Below, in pieces: positions 6,497 to 13,074 of a stretch of 14,040 nt of DNA (position 1 is the first letter of the stretch; every line of letters begins with the position of its first letter). The stretch is from Candidatus Caenarcanales bacterium. GTDB taxonomy: Bacteria; Cyanobacteriota; Vampirovibrionia; LMEP-6097. The stretch lies in NCBI GenBank assembly GCA_021299565.1, contig JAJTHA010000101.1:1-14040 (forward strand). The letters run 5' to 3'. The notes under the pieces are model-generated. The model did no database searches and was not told where the DNA came from. It saw nothing but the letters and a program-made list of their open reading frames with translations. The translations under genes were made by a program, and so were the position numbers.

Positions 6497-7406
6497 AGGA
6501 TTGCATTTTGTTGTTTTTTAGATCTGAATTTACTACTGGCATTGCTTTGACAATGGATTTCATTTTTGTAGAATATTTAATTTCAGTAAAGTCACAAATT
6601 TTTTGCATAATTTGATCAGGACCGTGCATGAAATCTTCAAATTTGATTTCTAGAAAATCATTAGTTTCTAAATTCTTAAAGGCTTGTTTTGCATGATGAT
6701 GCGCATCATCGTATTGATGCTCACAAATTTCTCTAATTGATTTATCTAAATAGTTTTGAAAATCAGGTGGGATATAGAATTTCCAAACTTTGCCTGAATA
6801 CCCTGCAATGTTTATGTCTAAATCTTCTGTTAAATATTTTCTGTAAGCATAAACAAATTTTTTGGGATGAGTCCAAGCACTTATTAAAGATTTGACATTT
6901 GCTTCTTTGTCTCTGACCAGATAAATAAATTTTGCATCTGGATACAAGGCTTTTAAATATTCGATTCTGTAGATATTAGGTGGCGTTTTATCTACTACTC
7001 GGTAAGTTTTTGTATTGATTTTGAGTAGTTTGTATAAATAATTGAAAATATTGATCAAATCAAATAATGGTCTAAGCTTATCTCTTAAAGTTCTGACTCT
7101 ACCTAAATATCCTAAGGCATAGTTATCATAAGAAGAATAGTGGTAATGCTTATCAAATGCTTTTCTTGCTTTTTGAGGCTCAGAATAGATTTTATTATCA
7201 AGCAAATTTTTAAAAGTTCCGTCAGTTTGTTTTTCTAGAATCACTGTATCTGAACTCTCTTCTTTATTTCTGTGATAGTTTTGCCATAAATGATTGGATT
7301 CTCGATATAAAGACCAAAGTTCTTCTGATTCGGATAGTAGCCTTAACAGAAGGCTCGTGCCACCTCTATAAGATCCAATAATAAAAACAGGTCTAGTTAT
7401 TTGCAT
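6489..7406 (-). CDS. PAPS-dependent sulfotransferase family protein
   Basis: This 305-residue protein has the two PAPS-binding signatures of the sulfotransferase fold. The 5'-phosphosulfate loop is at residues 8-20 (FIIGSYRGGTSLL, right after the first strand). The 3'-phosphate site is at about 160-173 (FIYLVRDKEANVKS, with R165 and S173). VVDKTPPN at 137-144 is also typical of the bacterial Sulfotransfer_3-like group. No signal peptide or membrane helix is seen, so it acts in the cytosol or at the inner face of the membrane. It would transfer sulfate from PAPS to a hydroxyl of a carbohydrate, lipid or small molecule; the acceptor cannot be read from sequence. The start overlaps the end of mqnE by 14 bases and its end overlaps the start of pdxJ by 8 bases, so the three genes form one operon. 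No PAPS synthesis genes are visible nearby. Confidence 0.83.
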   Translation of the reverse strand: MQITRPVFIIGSYRGGTSLLLRLLSESEELWSLYRESNHLWQNYHRNKEESSDTVILEKQTDGTFKNLLDNKIYSEPQKARKAFDKHYHYSSYDNYALGYLGRVRTLRDKLRPLFDLINIFNYLYKLLKINTKTYRVVDKTPPNIYRIEYLKALYPDAKFIYLVRDKEANVKSLISAWTHPKKFVYAYRKYLTEDLDINIAGYSGKVWKFYIPPDFQNYLDKSIREICEHQYDDAHHHAKQAFKNLETNDFLEIKFEDFMHGPDQIMQKICDFTEIKYSTKMKSIVKAMPVVNSDLKNNKMQSYA

Positions 7407-8655
7407 TTGCGATTTTATGTTTGCTTAATTCAATAGGGTTATAAATAGTGTCTCTTTCTATCGCTTCTAAACTAGCACCTTCAATTAAATCTATCAATGT
7501 ATTTTCAGCAAGAGATCGTTTTCTCGCTCCAGCCGCAAAAGTAATTCTCTCAGCTTTAACAGTGCCATCCAAGTCATTGGCACCAAAACTGAGTGCAATT
7601 TGTGCCATTTTTTCTCCAAGTTGTATCCAGTATGCTTTGATGTTGTCAAAGTTATCAAGCATGATTCTGGAGACTGCAATATTCTTTAATTGATCAAAAC
7701 CAGTTAAAGGTTTCACTCCGCGCTCTAATAAATCATTACCTTCATAGTGACAACTCAAAGGTATAAAAGTTTGAAAACCAGAATTGAATTTAGCGAGAGA
7801 CTCGTCTTGGGCTTTTCTCAAAATGTCCAAGTGTTCGACTCTTTCCTCGGGCTCTTCGCCAATGCCAGCAAGCATTGTAGCGTTTGTTTTCAGTCCTTTG
7901 CTGTGAGCAATTTGATGGATTTGCACCCATAAACTAGCGTCAATTTTATCAGGGCACATCTCATCTCTGACTTGTCTAGAAAAAATCTCAGCTCCTCCTC
8001 CCGGCATGCTATCAAGACCAGCAGCTATTAAGGCATCAAAAATTTCTTCATAAGTCAATTTTTGACCATTATTGTTTCTTGCGAATTGCTGGAAGAAATC
8101 TATTTCAACTGCTGTGAAAGCTTTTACATGAATATCAGGGACTTCTTGTTTAATAGCTTTTATTAAATCACCATAGTATTCAATTAAACATTTTGGATTC
8201 AGCCCGCCGACTATATGCACTTCTGTGGCACCCTCGGCACGTGCCAAAACTACTCTATCAATAGCTTCTGGGATAGACATAGTATAAGCACCCTCTTGAT
8301 TTGGTTTTCTAGCAAAAGAACAAAAATCACAAGAACCAATACAAATATTAGTTGGATTCAAATGTAGATTAGTGTTCCACCAAACTTGTTTCATTCTTTT
8401 TTGAGCAGTGCTTATATCAAAACCTTTTTTAATTGCAAGTTCGTAGGCTTTTCTCTCTCTAACATAATTTGCTAAATGTCCAAGAGCAAATATCTCTTGT
8501 GTTCGAATTAGTTTGCAGCCTTCTTCATAACTCAATCTTTCTTGATTTAAGATTTTTTGTGCGGCGAAATTTAATTCATGACTTGAATTAGCTAATTCTT
8601 CCGTGAAAAGCTCAGAATTAGTGTTAATTTTTGTACGCTTTTCTAAAAGAGTCAT
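7393..8655 (-). CDS. mqnE: Aminofutalosine synthase (radical SAM)
   Basis: MqnE is a radical SAM enzyme that adds the adenosyl radical to 3-[(1-carboxyvinyl)oxy]benzoate to form aminofutalosine, an early step of the futalosine route to menaquinone. Numbering from ATG 8655 (420 aa), the iron-sulfur motif CxxxCxxC is C105, C109, C112 (NICIGSCDFCSF), followed by GAYTM. Family-specific blocks are ATEVHIVGGLNP (143-154), VKAFTAVEID (177-186), DSMPGGGAEIFS (215-226), KTNATMLAG (256-264), LDNFDNIKAYW (333-343) and DLDGTVKAERITFAAGA (361-377). These separate it from its relatives MqnC and CofH. I prefer ATG 8655 to the upstream GTG at 8700 because the extension is not family-like and would run into the divergent methyltransferase gene. 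A short polar insert (NNNGQK, about 194-199) is unusual. It heads the operon with the sulfotransferase and pdxJ. Confidence 0.93.
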   Translation of the reverse strand: MTLLEKRTKINTNSELFTEELANSSHELNFAAQKILNQERLSYEEGCKLIRTQEIFALGHLANYVRERKAYELAIKKGFDISTAQKRMKQVWWNTNLHLNPTNICIGSCDFCSFARKPNQEGAYTMSIPEAIDRVVLARAEGATEVHIVGGLNPKCLIEYYGDLIKAIKQEVPDIHVKAFTAVEIDFFQQFARNNNGQKLTYEEIFDALIAAGLDSMPGGGAEIFSRQVRDEMCPDKIDASLWVQIHQIAHSKGLKTNATMLAGIGEEPEERVEHLDILRKAQDESLAKFNSGFQTFIPLSCHYEGNDLLERGVKPLTGFDQLKNIAVSRIMLDNFDNIKAYWIQLGEKMAQIALSFGANDLDGTVKAERITFAAGARKRSLAENTLIDLIEGASLEAIERDTIYNPIELSKHKIANANN

Positions 8656-8660
8656 ATTAT
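8631..8660 (+). promoter_or_regulatory. Putative promoter of the methyltransferase gene (TTGTAC / TATTAT)
   Basis: TTGTAC (8631-8636) and TATTAT (8655-8660) are separated by 18 bases. The ATG at 8669 follows the -10 box after 8 bases, so the transcript would begin almost at the start codon. The promoter lies mostly inside the 5' end of mqnE, making a compact, overlapping divergent promoter pair. Confidence 0.4.
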
Positions 8661-8662
8661 AT

Positions 8663-8668
8663 ATTGTA
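8663..8668 (-). promoter_or_regulatory. -10-like box (TACAAT) of mqnE
   Basis: On the minus strand TACAAT is followed by 7 bases (ATATAAT) and then the mqnE ATG at 8655. The predicted start site falls at or next to the ATG, with no space for a ribosome binding site. A weak -35 candidate, TTCAAT, lies 18 bases upstream inside the divergent methyltransferase gene. Confidence 0.4.
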
Positions 8669-9913
8669 ATGCCTGAACCTATCTTAATTGAAGATTTCAC
8701 GGATTTTGATAAATCTTTGCTTTATAAATTGGGCTCTAGTTACTATGCTTCAAAGGGCTTGAAAGCGTTTTCCAAAGCTTCTGGCAGTTATATTCCTAAT
8801 GAAATCTCCAATAGTTACCCTCACGCTAGAGCCTTTGTCGAACTTTGTAAAAAAATTATATTAGATAAAAAAATTGATAAATTCAAAATACTTGAATTTG
8901 GCTCCGGCTCTGGTATCTTTGCAAGACACGCTTTACTTGCAGCAAAAGACCTAGGGATAGAAAAAAACATTGTTTTTTACTTAAGTGATATTACGAGTAA
9001 AACTTTTGATGAGATTAAATCGATTGGTGTTTTAAATGATTTTCAAGAACATACTCACTATGAGTTTTTGGAATTAAACCTTTTAAATATTCCAAACACT
9101 TATTCTAAAACTTTTGATGCCGTTTTGCTAAATTACGTTTTTGATGCTTTGCCGACTTTGCCGCTTAGATATAGTGAGGAAGGAAATTTAGAAAAATTAC
9201 AAATCCAAATCTGGCAAAATCCTGACGACAAGTCTCTTAATGAAAACAATCTTCTTGAAGATTCTAATTTACTTTCTAGATTATTGATTCAAGAATTATG
9301 GGTTAAATATAGTCCTAGTCAAGGTTTAGAGCAAAAGTATTTTGATTTATTGTCAAAAGATCTAGTTGATCATAGGTCTAAAATACTTTATCCCTACGCT
9401 GCTTTAAGCGCAACAGAAATGCTTTTAGATTTGCTTGACGATAATGGTTTTATATATGTAAGTGATATGCCATTAGATAAAAATGATCCGGGGATTTTTC
9501 GTATGTTCGCTAATGCGATAGTGAATTATTTTAGTGAGCCTTTAATCACCAAACTAATCACTAATCAAAATTATTGTGGATATGTTGTTCAAGACAATTC
9601 ATTTTTAAGAATGTTTTATTTTAAAAACCAAAATTTGTTTTTGGAGCTATTAGATTTGATGAAAGAACTTTATGAAAAAACTTCTACTGTTGATATTTAT
9701 TACGATATCCGCAAAGCTTTGGATTCAATTTCTTCACCTCATTCAAAAGACTTGATAGAGTTTTTATGTAAGAAATTTCTTGAATTTGATAAGCATTCCT
9801 GTGTTAGTTATTTTATGCAAGCTAAATTATTTGAGCTTATTGGAGAAACAGAAAAAGCCCAAATAGCTAGAACAAAGGCTCAAAAATTAGATTTTTTGGG
9901 AAATTTTAGTTAA
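8669..9913 (+). CDS. Class I SAM-dependent methyltransferase, possibly MidA-like (414 aa)
   Basis: The SAM-binding motif I is clear: KILEFGSGSGIFARHAL at about 73-89, preceded by an N-terminal helical region (YYASKGLKAF..SGSYIP) as in methyltransferases that open with a substrate-binding lid. A later NYVFDALPTLPLRYSEEGN segment resembles the NE.fDALPv element of the MidA/NDUFAF7 (COG1565) group, which methylates an arginine in a respiratory complex I subunit in mitochondria; the match is partial and the acceptor here is unknown. Following segments include LDDNGFIYVSDMP, a late strand of the fold. The last 90 or so residues are helical, ending in a TPR-like pair (FMQAKLFELIGETEKAQIARTKAQ). The start is taken as ATG 8669 (MPEPILIEDF). 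An upstream ATG at 8603 would put 22 residues inside mqnE with no support. It is divergent from mqnE and followed by ruvB after 37 bases. Confidence 0.75.
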   Translation: MPEPILIEDFTDFDKSLLYKLGSSYYASKGLKAFSKASGSYIPNEISNSYPHARAFVELCKKIILDKKIDKFKILEFGSGSGIFARHALLAAKDLGIEKNIVFYLSDITSKTFDEIKSIGVLNDFQEHTHYEFLELNLLNIPNTYSKTFDAVLLNYVFDALPTLPLRYSEEGNLEKLQIQIWQNPDDKSLNENNLLEDSNLLSRLLIQELWVKYSPSQGLEQKYFDLLSKDLVDHRSKILYPYAALSATEMLLDLLDDNGFIYVSDMPLDKNDPGIFRMFANAIVNYFSEPLITKLITNQNYCGYVVQDNSFLRMFYFKNQNLFLELLDLMKELYEKTSTVDIYYDIRKALDSISSPHSKDLIEFLCKKFLEFDKHSCVSYFMQAKLFELIGETEKAQIARTKAQKLDFLGNFS

Positions 9914-9927
9914 TCAAGTATTTGATT
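9912..9927. promoter_or_regulatory. Perfect inverted repeat AATCAA-GTAT-TTGATT at the end of the methyltransferase gene
   Basis: A 6-bp perfect dyad with a 4-base loop overlaps the TAA stop of the methyltransferase and lies just upstream of the ruvB -10 box. It has no following T-run, so it is not a standard terminator. Its position next to the ruvB promoter would suit an operator, but it is AT-rich and could be chance. Confidence 0.25.
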
Positions 9928-9930
9928 CAA

Positions 9931-9939
9931 TGATATACT
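9931..9939 (+). promoter_or_regulatory. Extended -10 promoter of ruvB (TGATATACT)
   Basis: TGA followed by TATACT matches the extended -10 pattern TGnTATAAT with one mismatch, which can work without a good -35. The expected start site is near 9945-9946. The GTG start of ruvB at 9951 would then have a leader of about 5 bases. Confidence 0.45.
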
Positions 9940-9950
9940 TACTCATGTAA

Positions 9951-10970
9951 GTGGCAATTTTAAGTTCATTTGATAATACAGAAAAACGCATGATACAGTC
10001 AGCGCCTACGGAGGCTGATAAAGATTATGAGCAAATCAACAATTTAAGGCCAAATTCTTTTGATGCTTATATTGGACAAAGTCGCCTGAAAGAAATTCTC
10101 AAAATCTCAATTAATGCAGCTCGTAATCGTAATGACCTTGCTAGCTTGGGACATATACTTCTATACGGTCCTCCTGGTCTTGGCAAAACTAGCTGTGCTT
10201 ATTTACTAGCAAATGAACTCGGCACCAAGGCTCATATTTTTTCAGCTCCGGCTCTTGAAAGACCAAAAGATATTTTGGGAATTTTGATGTCAGCTTCAGA
10301 GGGTGATGTGATTTTTATTGATGAGATTCATCGTCTTAATAAAATCACAGAAGAGTTGATGTATCCCGCCTTAGAAGACTATCAAGTAGATCTCACTAGC
10401 GGTAAGGGTTCTAGCTCAAGAGTGATGAGGCTAAATATCAATAAATTTATCATGGTAGCTGCAACGACCAAATTGGGTTATATCAGCGCGCCACTAAGAG
10501 ACAGATTTTTGCATGTGCATAGAATGGAATATTATTCAGCTGAAGAATTAGCTTTGATTATTCAAGCGAGTGCTCGCAAATTAAATACTCAAATAGAAGC
10601 AGCAGCAGCACTTGCAATAGCGAGAAGAGCTCGTGCAACACCTAGAATTGCTAATAGACTTTTGAGACTAGTAAGAGATTTTGCCGAGCATTTAGGTAAA
10701 ACTACTATCGATGAAGCTTTAAGTGATCAAGCTCTGAATCTCTATAAAATCGATCAATATGGTCTAGATGCGATGGACAGAAAAATCTTAGAAATCATTA
10801 GGGATAAATATGCTGGCGGTCCAGTGGGTTTAGAGCCTTTAGCTAGCATTACTGGCGAGGATAAAAGTACTATAGAAGATTACTATGAACCATTTTTAAT
10901 ACAATCTGGCTATTTGATCAGAGGGCAAAGAGGCAGAATGCTTACTGATAAAGCAAAAGACGTAATATAA
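9951..10970 (+). CDS. ruvB: Holliday junction branch migration ATPase RuvB
   Basis: RuvB is the hexameric AAA+ motor that, with RuvA, drives branch migration of Holliday junctions in recombinational repair. In the 339-residue form from GTG 9951, Walker A is GPPGLGKTS (73-81), Walker B is IFIDEIHR (121-128), sensor I is AATTK (170-174), the arginine finger is R183 in PLRDRF, sensor II is TPRIANRLL (230-238), and a winged-helix domain ends in RGQRGRM (324-330). APALERPKDI (99-108) and ATTKLG resemble cyanobacterial RuvB. So does the N-terminus MAILSS (MAIISS-like there), which is why I accept the GTG over the ATG at 9990. The usual SGP motif is SAP, and the GxGPxARS loop is GKGSSSRV. The stop codon overlaps the TATAAT box of the next gene. 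Confidence 0.95.
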   Translation: MAILSSFDNTEKRMIQSAPTEADKDYEQINNLRPNSFDAYIGQSRLKEILKISINAARNRNDLASLGHILLYGPPGLGKTSCAYLLANELGTKAHIFSAPALERPKDILGILMSASEGDVIFIDEIHRLNKITEELMYPALEDYQVDLTSGKGSSSRVMRLNINKFIMVAATTKLGYISAPLRDRFLHVHRMEYYSAEELALIIQASARKLNTQIEAAAALAIARRARATPRIANRLLRLVRDFAEHLGKTTIDEALSDQALNLYKIDQYGLDAMDRKILEIIRDKYAGGPVGLEPLASITGEDKSTIEDYYEPFLIQSGYLIRGQRGRMLTDKAKDVI

Positions 10971-10971
10971 T
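10966..10971 (+). promoter_or_regulatory. -10 box (TATAAT) overlapping the ruvB stop codon
   Basis: A perfect TATAAT consensus covers the ruvB TAA stop (10968-10970) and is followed after 8 bases by ATG 10980. The start site would fall at or within 2 bases of the ATG. No strong -35 is present (TTACTG at 10942-10947 is the best, weak). The hexamer sits partly in coding sequence, so it may also be coincidental. Confidence 0.4.
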
Positions 10972-10979
10972 AGCCTTGT

Positions 10980-12725
10980 ATGAAAAGAATTATCTCAGGA
11001 CTTTTAATTGGTCTATTGGCTTTTTTGTTGAGCAATTTTGCTTTTAAAAACTTTTCTAACGCTTTAGAGAATCAGCTACTTAATGTACAAACTATATTTA
11101 GTTTTAGCAAAGCTAAAACAAGCAGTTTTGTTTTGATCAAAATCCCCAAAGAGTTTTTTAATGGCTTAGATTTGGAAGAACAAAAACTTGCTAGCTTGGA
11201 CTTAGTCAATAAGATTTCAAAATTTAATGTTTTGTCTTTAAATGTTTTTTCAAATAGTTTAAATTTTAATCAAGAACAATTAGAAACAGCTCTTGTAAAT
11301 AAAGATATAAATATCCAAAATATAGCCGCAAGTGAATTAGAGAAAACTATTCAACAAAACAAAAAAATTATTTTGGATCCAAGAAAAGCAAAAGCACGTC
11401 AAGTCGAGATCTCTCAAATAGAAGATTATGCTGATACTATCAACAATCATAATATTGCTTTGGTTAGTCCAGAAATCTCCGAAAAGCAACTAACTAGATT
11501 AATTAACTATATAGAAGATAGACAAATCCAACTAATACAATTACCAAGTTTTCTATTGTTAGTTTTATTGCTTGCTTTGGCTGTGGGCTATAACCTTGTC
11601 ATATTGCCGGCTAGAGCCTTTGGCTTTTTGATTTTAACCGGTGTTGCGGTTGTTGCTAGTCAGTTAGTTTTCAGTTTTTCGGATATTCATTTATCCATTG
11701 CAAGCTTTATCATTGGAAATATTTTTATATTGGCTTTCTCTAGTTTGGAGTTTGTGGATTTTGGTAATTTCTATCAAAATTTATCAAAACTTCGATTCGC
11801 TTTACCTCAAGTTGATAATTTCAAAAAAGAAACCATAGAATCTTTAGACCAATTTGTTTATAACAACAAAGATGCTAGCGATTTCAAAGCATCGTCAGTT
11901 GCAACGCAGGTTTTACAAACTCAGACTATCACTCAGTTTGTTGAAACACCGCCAGTTCAGGAAACCTTGGCTAGCCAAAATCTAAATATCACTAATAATC
12001 TGGATAATTCAAAGTCAGATAATTTAGCTAAACTTTTTACTCAAATTGAAATTAACAATGAAGAAACAGCTCTATTGCTAGAGGAAAAAACCATTAATGC
12101 ATTTAATTCTATAAATGAGAAAATAGATGAGCTTTTGGAATCTCCAAGTCTTGGAGAAAGAGATTTGGTCAAAGCTTCTCTGCTGAAACACAGTATTAAT
12201 GATCTTTTGCAAGAATTAGATGGGGTATTGTTTAATTTAGTACCGTTTCGTTTTGAGACTGAAAATGGTTTGATAGGCATTTTTGAATTGCTAGCAGCCA
12301 AAGTACATTCTTTGAGCCAAGGTAAAATGCAATTTTCAATACAAACAGAAACTATAGATCTAAAACTTTTTAATGAGCAAAAATATGCTGTTTATCGTGT
12401 AATTCAAAAACTTTTGGAGTTAATTAGTCTAAGTAATTCTCGTTTAATTAACGATGAGGATTTGACTATGGATATTGATCTCAATATTTCTTTTGATAAG
12501 CACCAAAGGTTGAGGTTTTCTATTCAATACACAGGGCTTCCAATAAATGACAAGAACCACAAGGCAACAGTCGAGGAAATTTTAAAAAGAGTTAAATCTA
12601 TAGAAGGCGGTGCGCAGTTGACTTTGGGCAATACTTCTTTGGTTGATTTAGATAGGGTAAGTGAAGTTAGTATAGAGCTTAAACTATTTAGTCCGCTTCT
12701 ATCAAACTTATCAAAGACAGTTTAG
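10980..12725 (+). CDS. Membrane protein with CHASE2-like sensor region and degenerate histidine-kinase-like C-terminus (581 aa)
   Basis: One N-terminal membrane helix (about residues 5-22) is followed by ALENQLLNVQTIF and SSFVLIKIPKEFF (28-60), which look like the start of a CHASE2 extracytoplasmic domain. About 165 non-membrane residues follow, then three closely spaced helices (about 188-208, 212-232 and 238-258), the usual end of CHASE2. The cytoplasmic part has a low-complexity Gln/Thr/Asn linker (about 295-360), a helical region (363-420), and a segment with the order of a NarL/DesK-type kinase: LVPF...GLIGIFELLAAKV (420-442), KYAVYRVIQKLLELI (468-482), LRFSIQYTGLP (511-521) and ILKRVKSIEGGAQLTL (534-549). 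The N-box Asn, the DxGxG glycines and a clear ELHD phosphorylation motif are missing, so it should not bind ATP or phosphorylate. Probably a signalling scaffold or pseudokinase. The CHASE2 and kinase relations are inferred by eye. Confidence 0.6.
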   Translation: MKRIISGLLIGLLAFLLSNFAFKNFSNALENQLLNVQTIFSFSKAKTSSFVLIKIPKEFFNGLDLEEQKLASLDLVNKISKFNVLSLNVFSNSLNFNQEQLETALVNKDINIQNIAASELEKTIQQNKKIILDPRKAKARQVEISQIEDYADTINNHNIALVSPEISEKQLTRLINYIEDRQIQLIQLPSFLLLVLLLALAVGYNLVILPARAFGFLILTGVAVVASQLVFSFSDIHLSIASFIIGNIFILAFSSLEFVDFGNFYQNLSKLRFALPQVDNFKKETIESLDQFVYNNKDASDFKASSVATQVLQTQTITQFVETPPVQETLASQNLNITNNLDNSKSDNLAKLFTQIEINNEETALLLEEKTINAFNSINEKIDELLESPSLGERDLVKASLLKHSINDLLQELDGVLFNLVPFRFETENGLIGIFELLAAKVHSLSQGKMQFSIQTETIDLKLFNEQKYAVYRVIQKLLELISLSNSRLINDEDLTMDIDLNISFDKHQRLRFSIQYTGLPINDKNHKATVEEILKRVKSIEGGAQLTLGNTSLVDLDRVSEVSIELKLFSPLLSNLSKTV

Positions 12726-13060
12726 AGTTTGTTCTTCTCTTCTTCTTTTTGTTTAGCTTCGATTTTAAGTTTCTCAAGTTCTGATCTGAGTTCAGGATCT
12801 TCAATGGTGCTTAGATCAATTGCTTCTAGCTCTTGGAAACTAAAACCAAATTTAAATACGCCAGTAATATAAAACAAAGTAGCAATAGCTCCCCAGAGCA
12901 AAATCGCTTGAAATAAATTAATTACTAGGTTATTTTCAAGGTGATTTGAAACAACGCTATTCCAAATAAATTGAACCAAAACACTAGGTAATACTATTAC
13001 CAATAAACTGATAAAAATCAATAAAATTATTCCTAACAAATCTAATTTAAAAATCTTCAT
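12722..13060 (-). CDS. Small two-helix membrane protein of unknown function (112 aa)
   Basis: There are two hydrophobic segments, about residues 8-32 (LLGIILLIFISLLVIVLPSV) and 47-70 (INLFQAILLWGAIATLFYI). A cytoplasmic-looking, charged and probably coiled-coil tail covers about 78-112 (ELEAIDLSTIEDPELRSELEKL, then Lys/Glu-rich). No catalytic motif and no family recognised. The start at ATG 13060 lies 14 bases after the kdsD stop on the same strand, so it is likely the last gene of the kdsD transcript. Its TAA stop shares bases with the TAG stop of the convergent 581-residue gene, a 4-base overlap. The even codon pattern and clear membrane topology support a real gene. Confidence 0.7.
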   Translation of the reverse strand: MKIFKLDLLGIILLIFISLLVIVLPSVLVQFIWNSVVSNHLENNLVINLFQAILLWGAIATLFYITGVFKFGFSFQELEAIDLSTIEDPELRSELEKLKIEAKQKEEEKNKL

Positions 13061-13074
13061 CTGCTTTAAGTTTA

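Noticed and set aside
8603..8668. Longer N-terminus of the methyltransferase starting at ATG 8603
   Set aside because: It would overlap the start of mqnE and adds residues that do not resemble the family; ATG 8669 begins the conserved part.
8656..8700. GTG start of mqnE at 8700
   Set aside because: The 15 extra residues are not family-like and overlap the divergent gene; ATG 8655 gives a normal MqnE length.
9912..9927. Intrinsic terminator after the methyltransferase gene
   Set aside because: The stem is made of AT pairs apart from one G-C pair at each arm and no T-run follows; listed only as a dyad.
9990..9992. ATG 9990 as the ruvB start
   Set aside because: It gives a plausible length, but the residues from GTG 9951 (MAILSS) match the cyanobacterial RuvB N-terminus, so the GTG is preferred. 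It remains a possible alternative.
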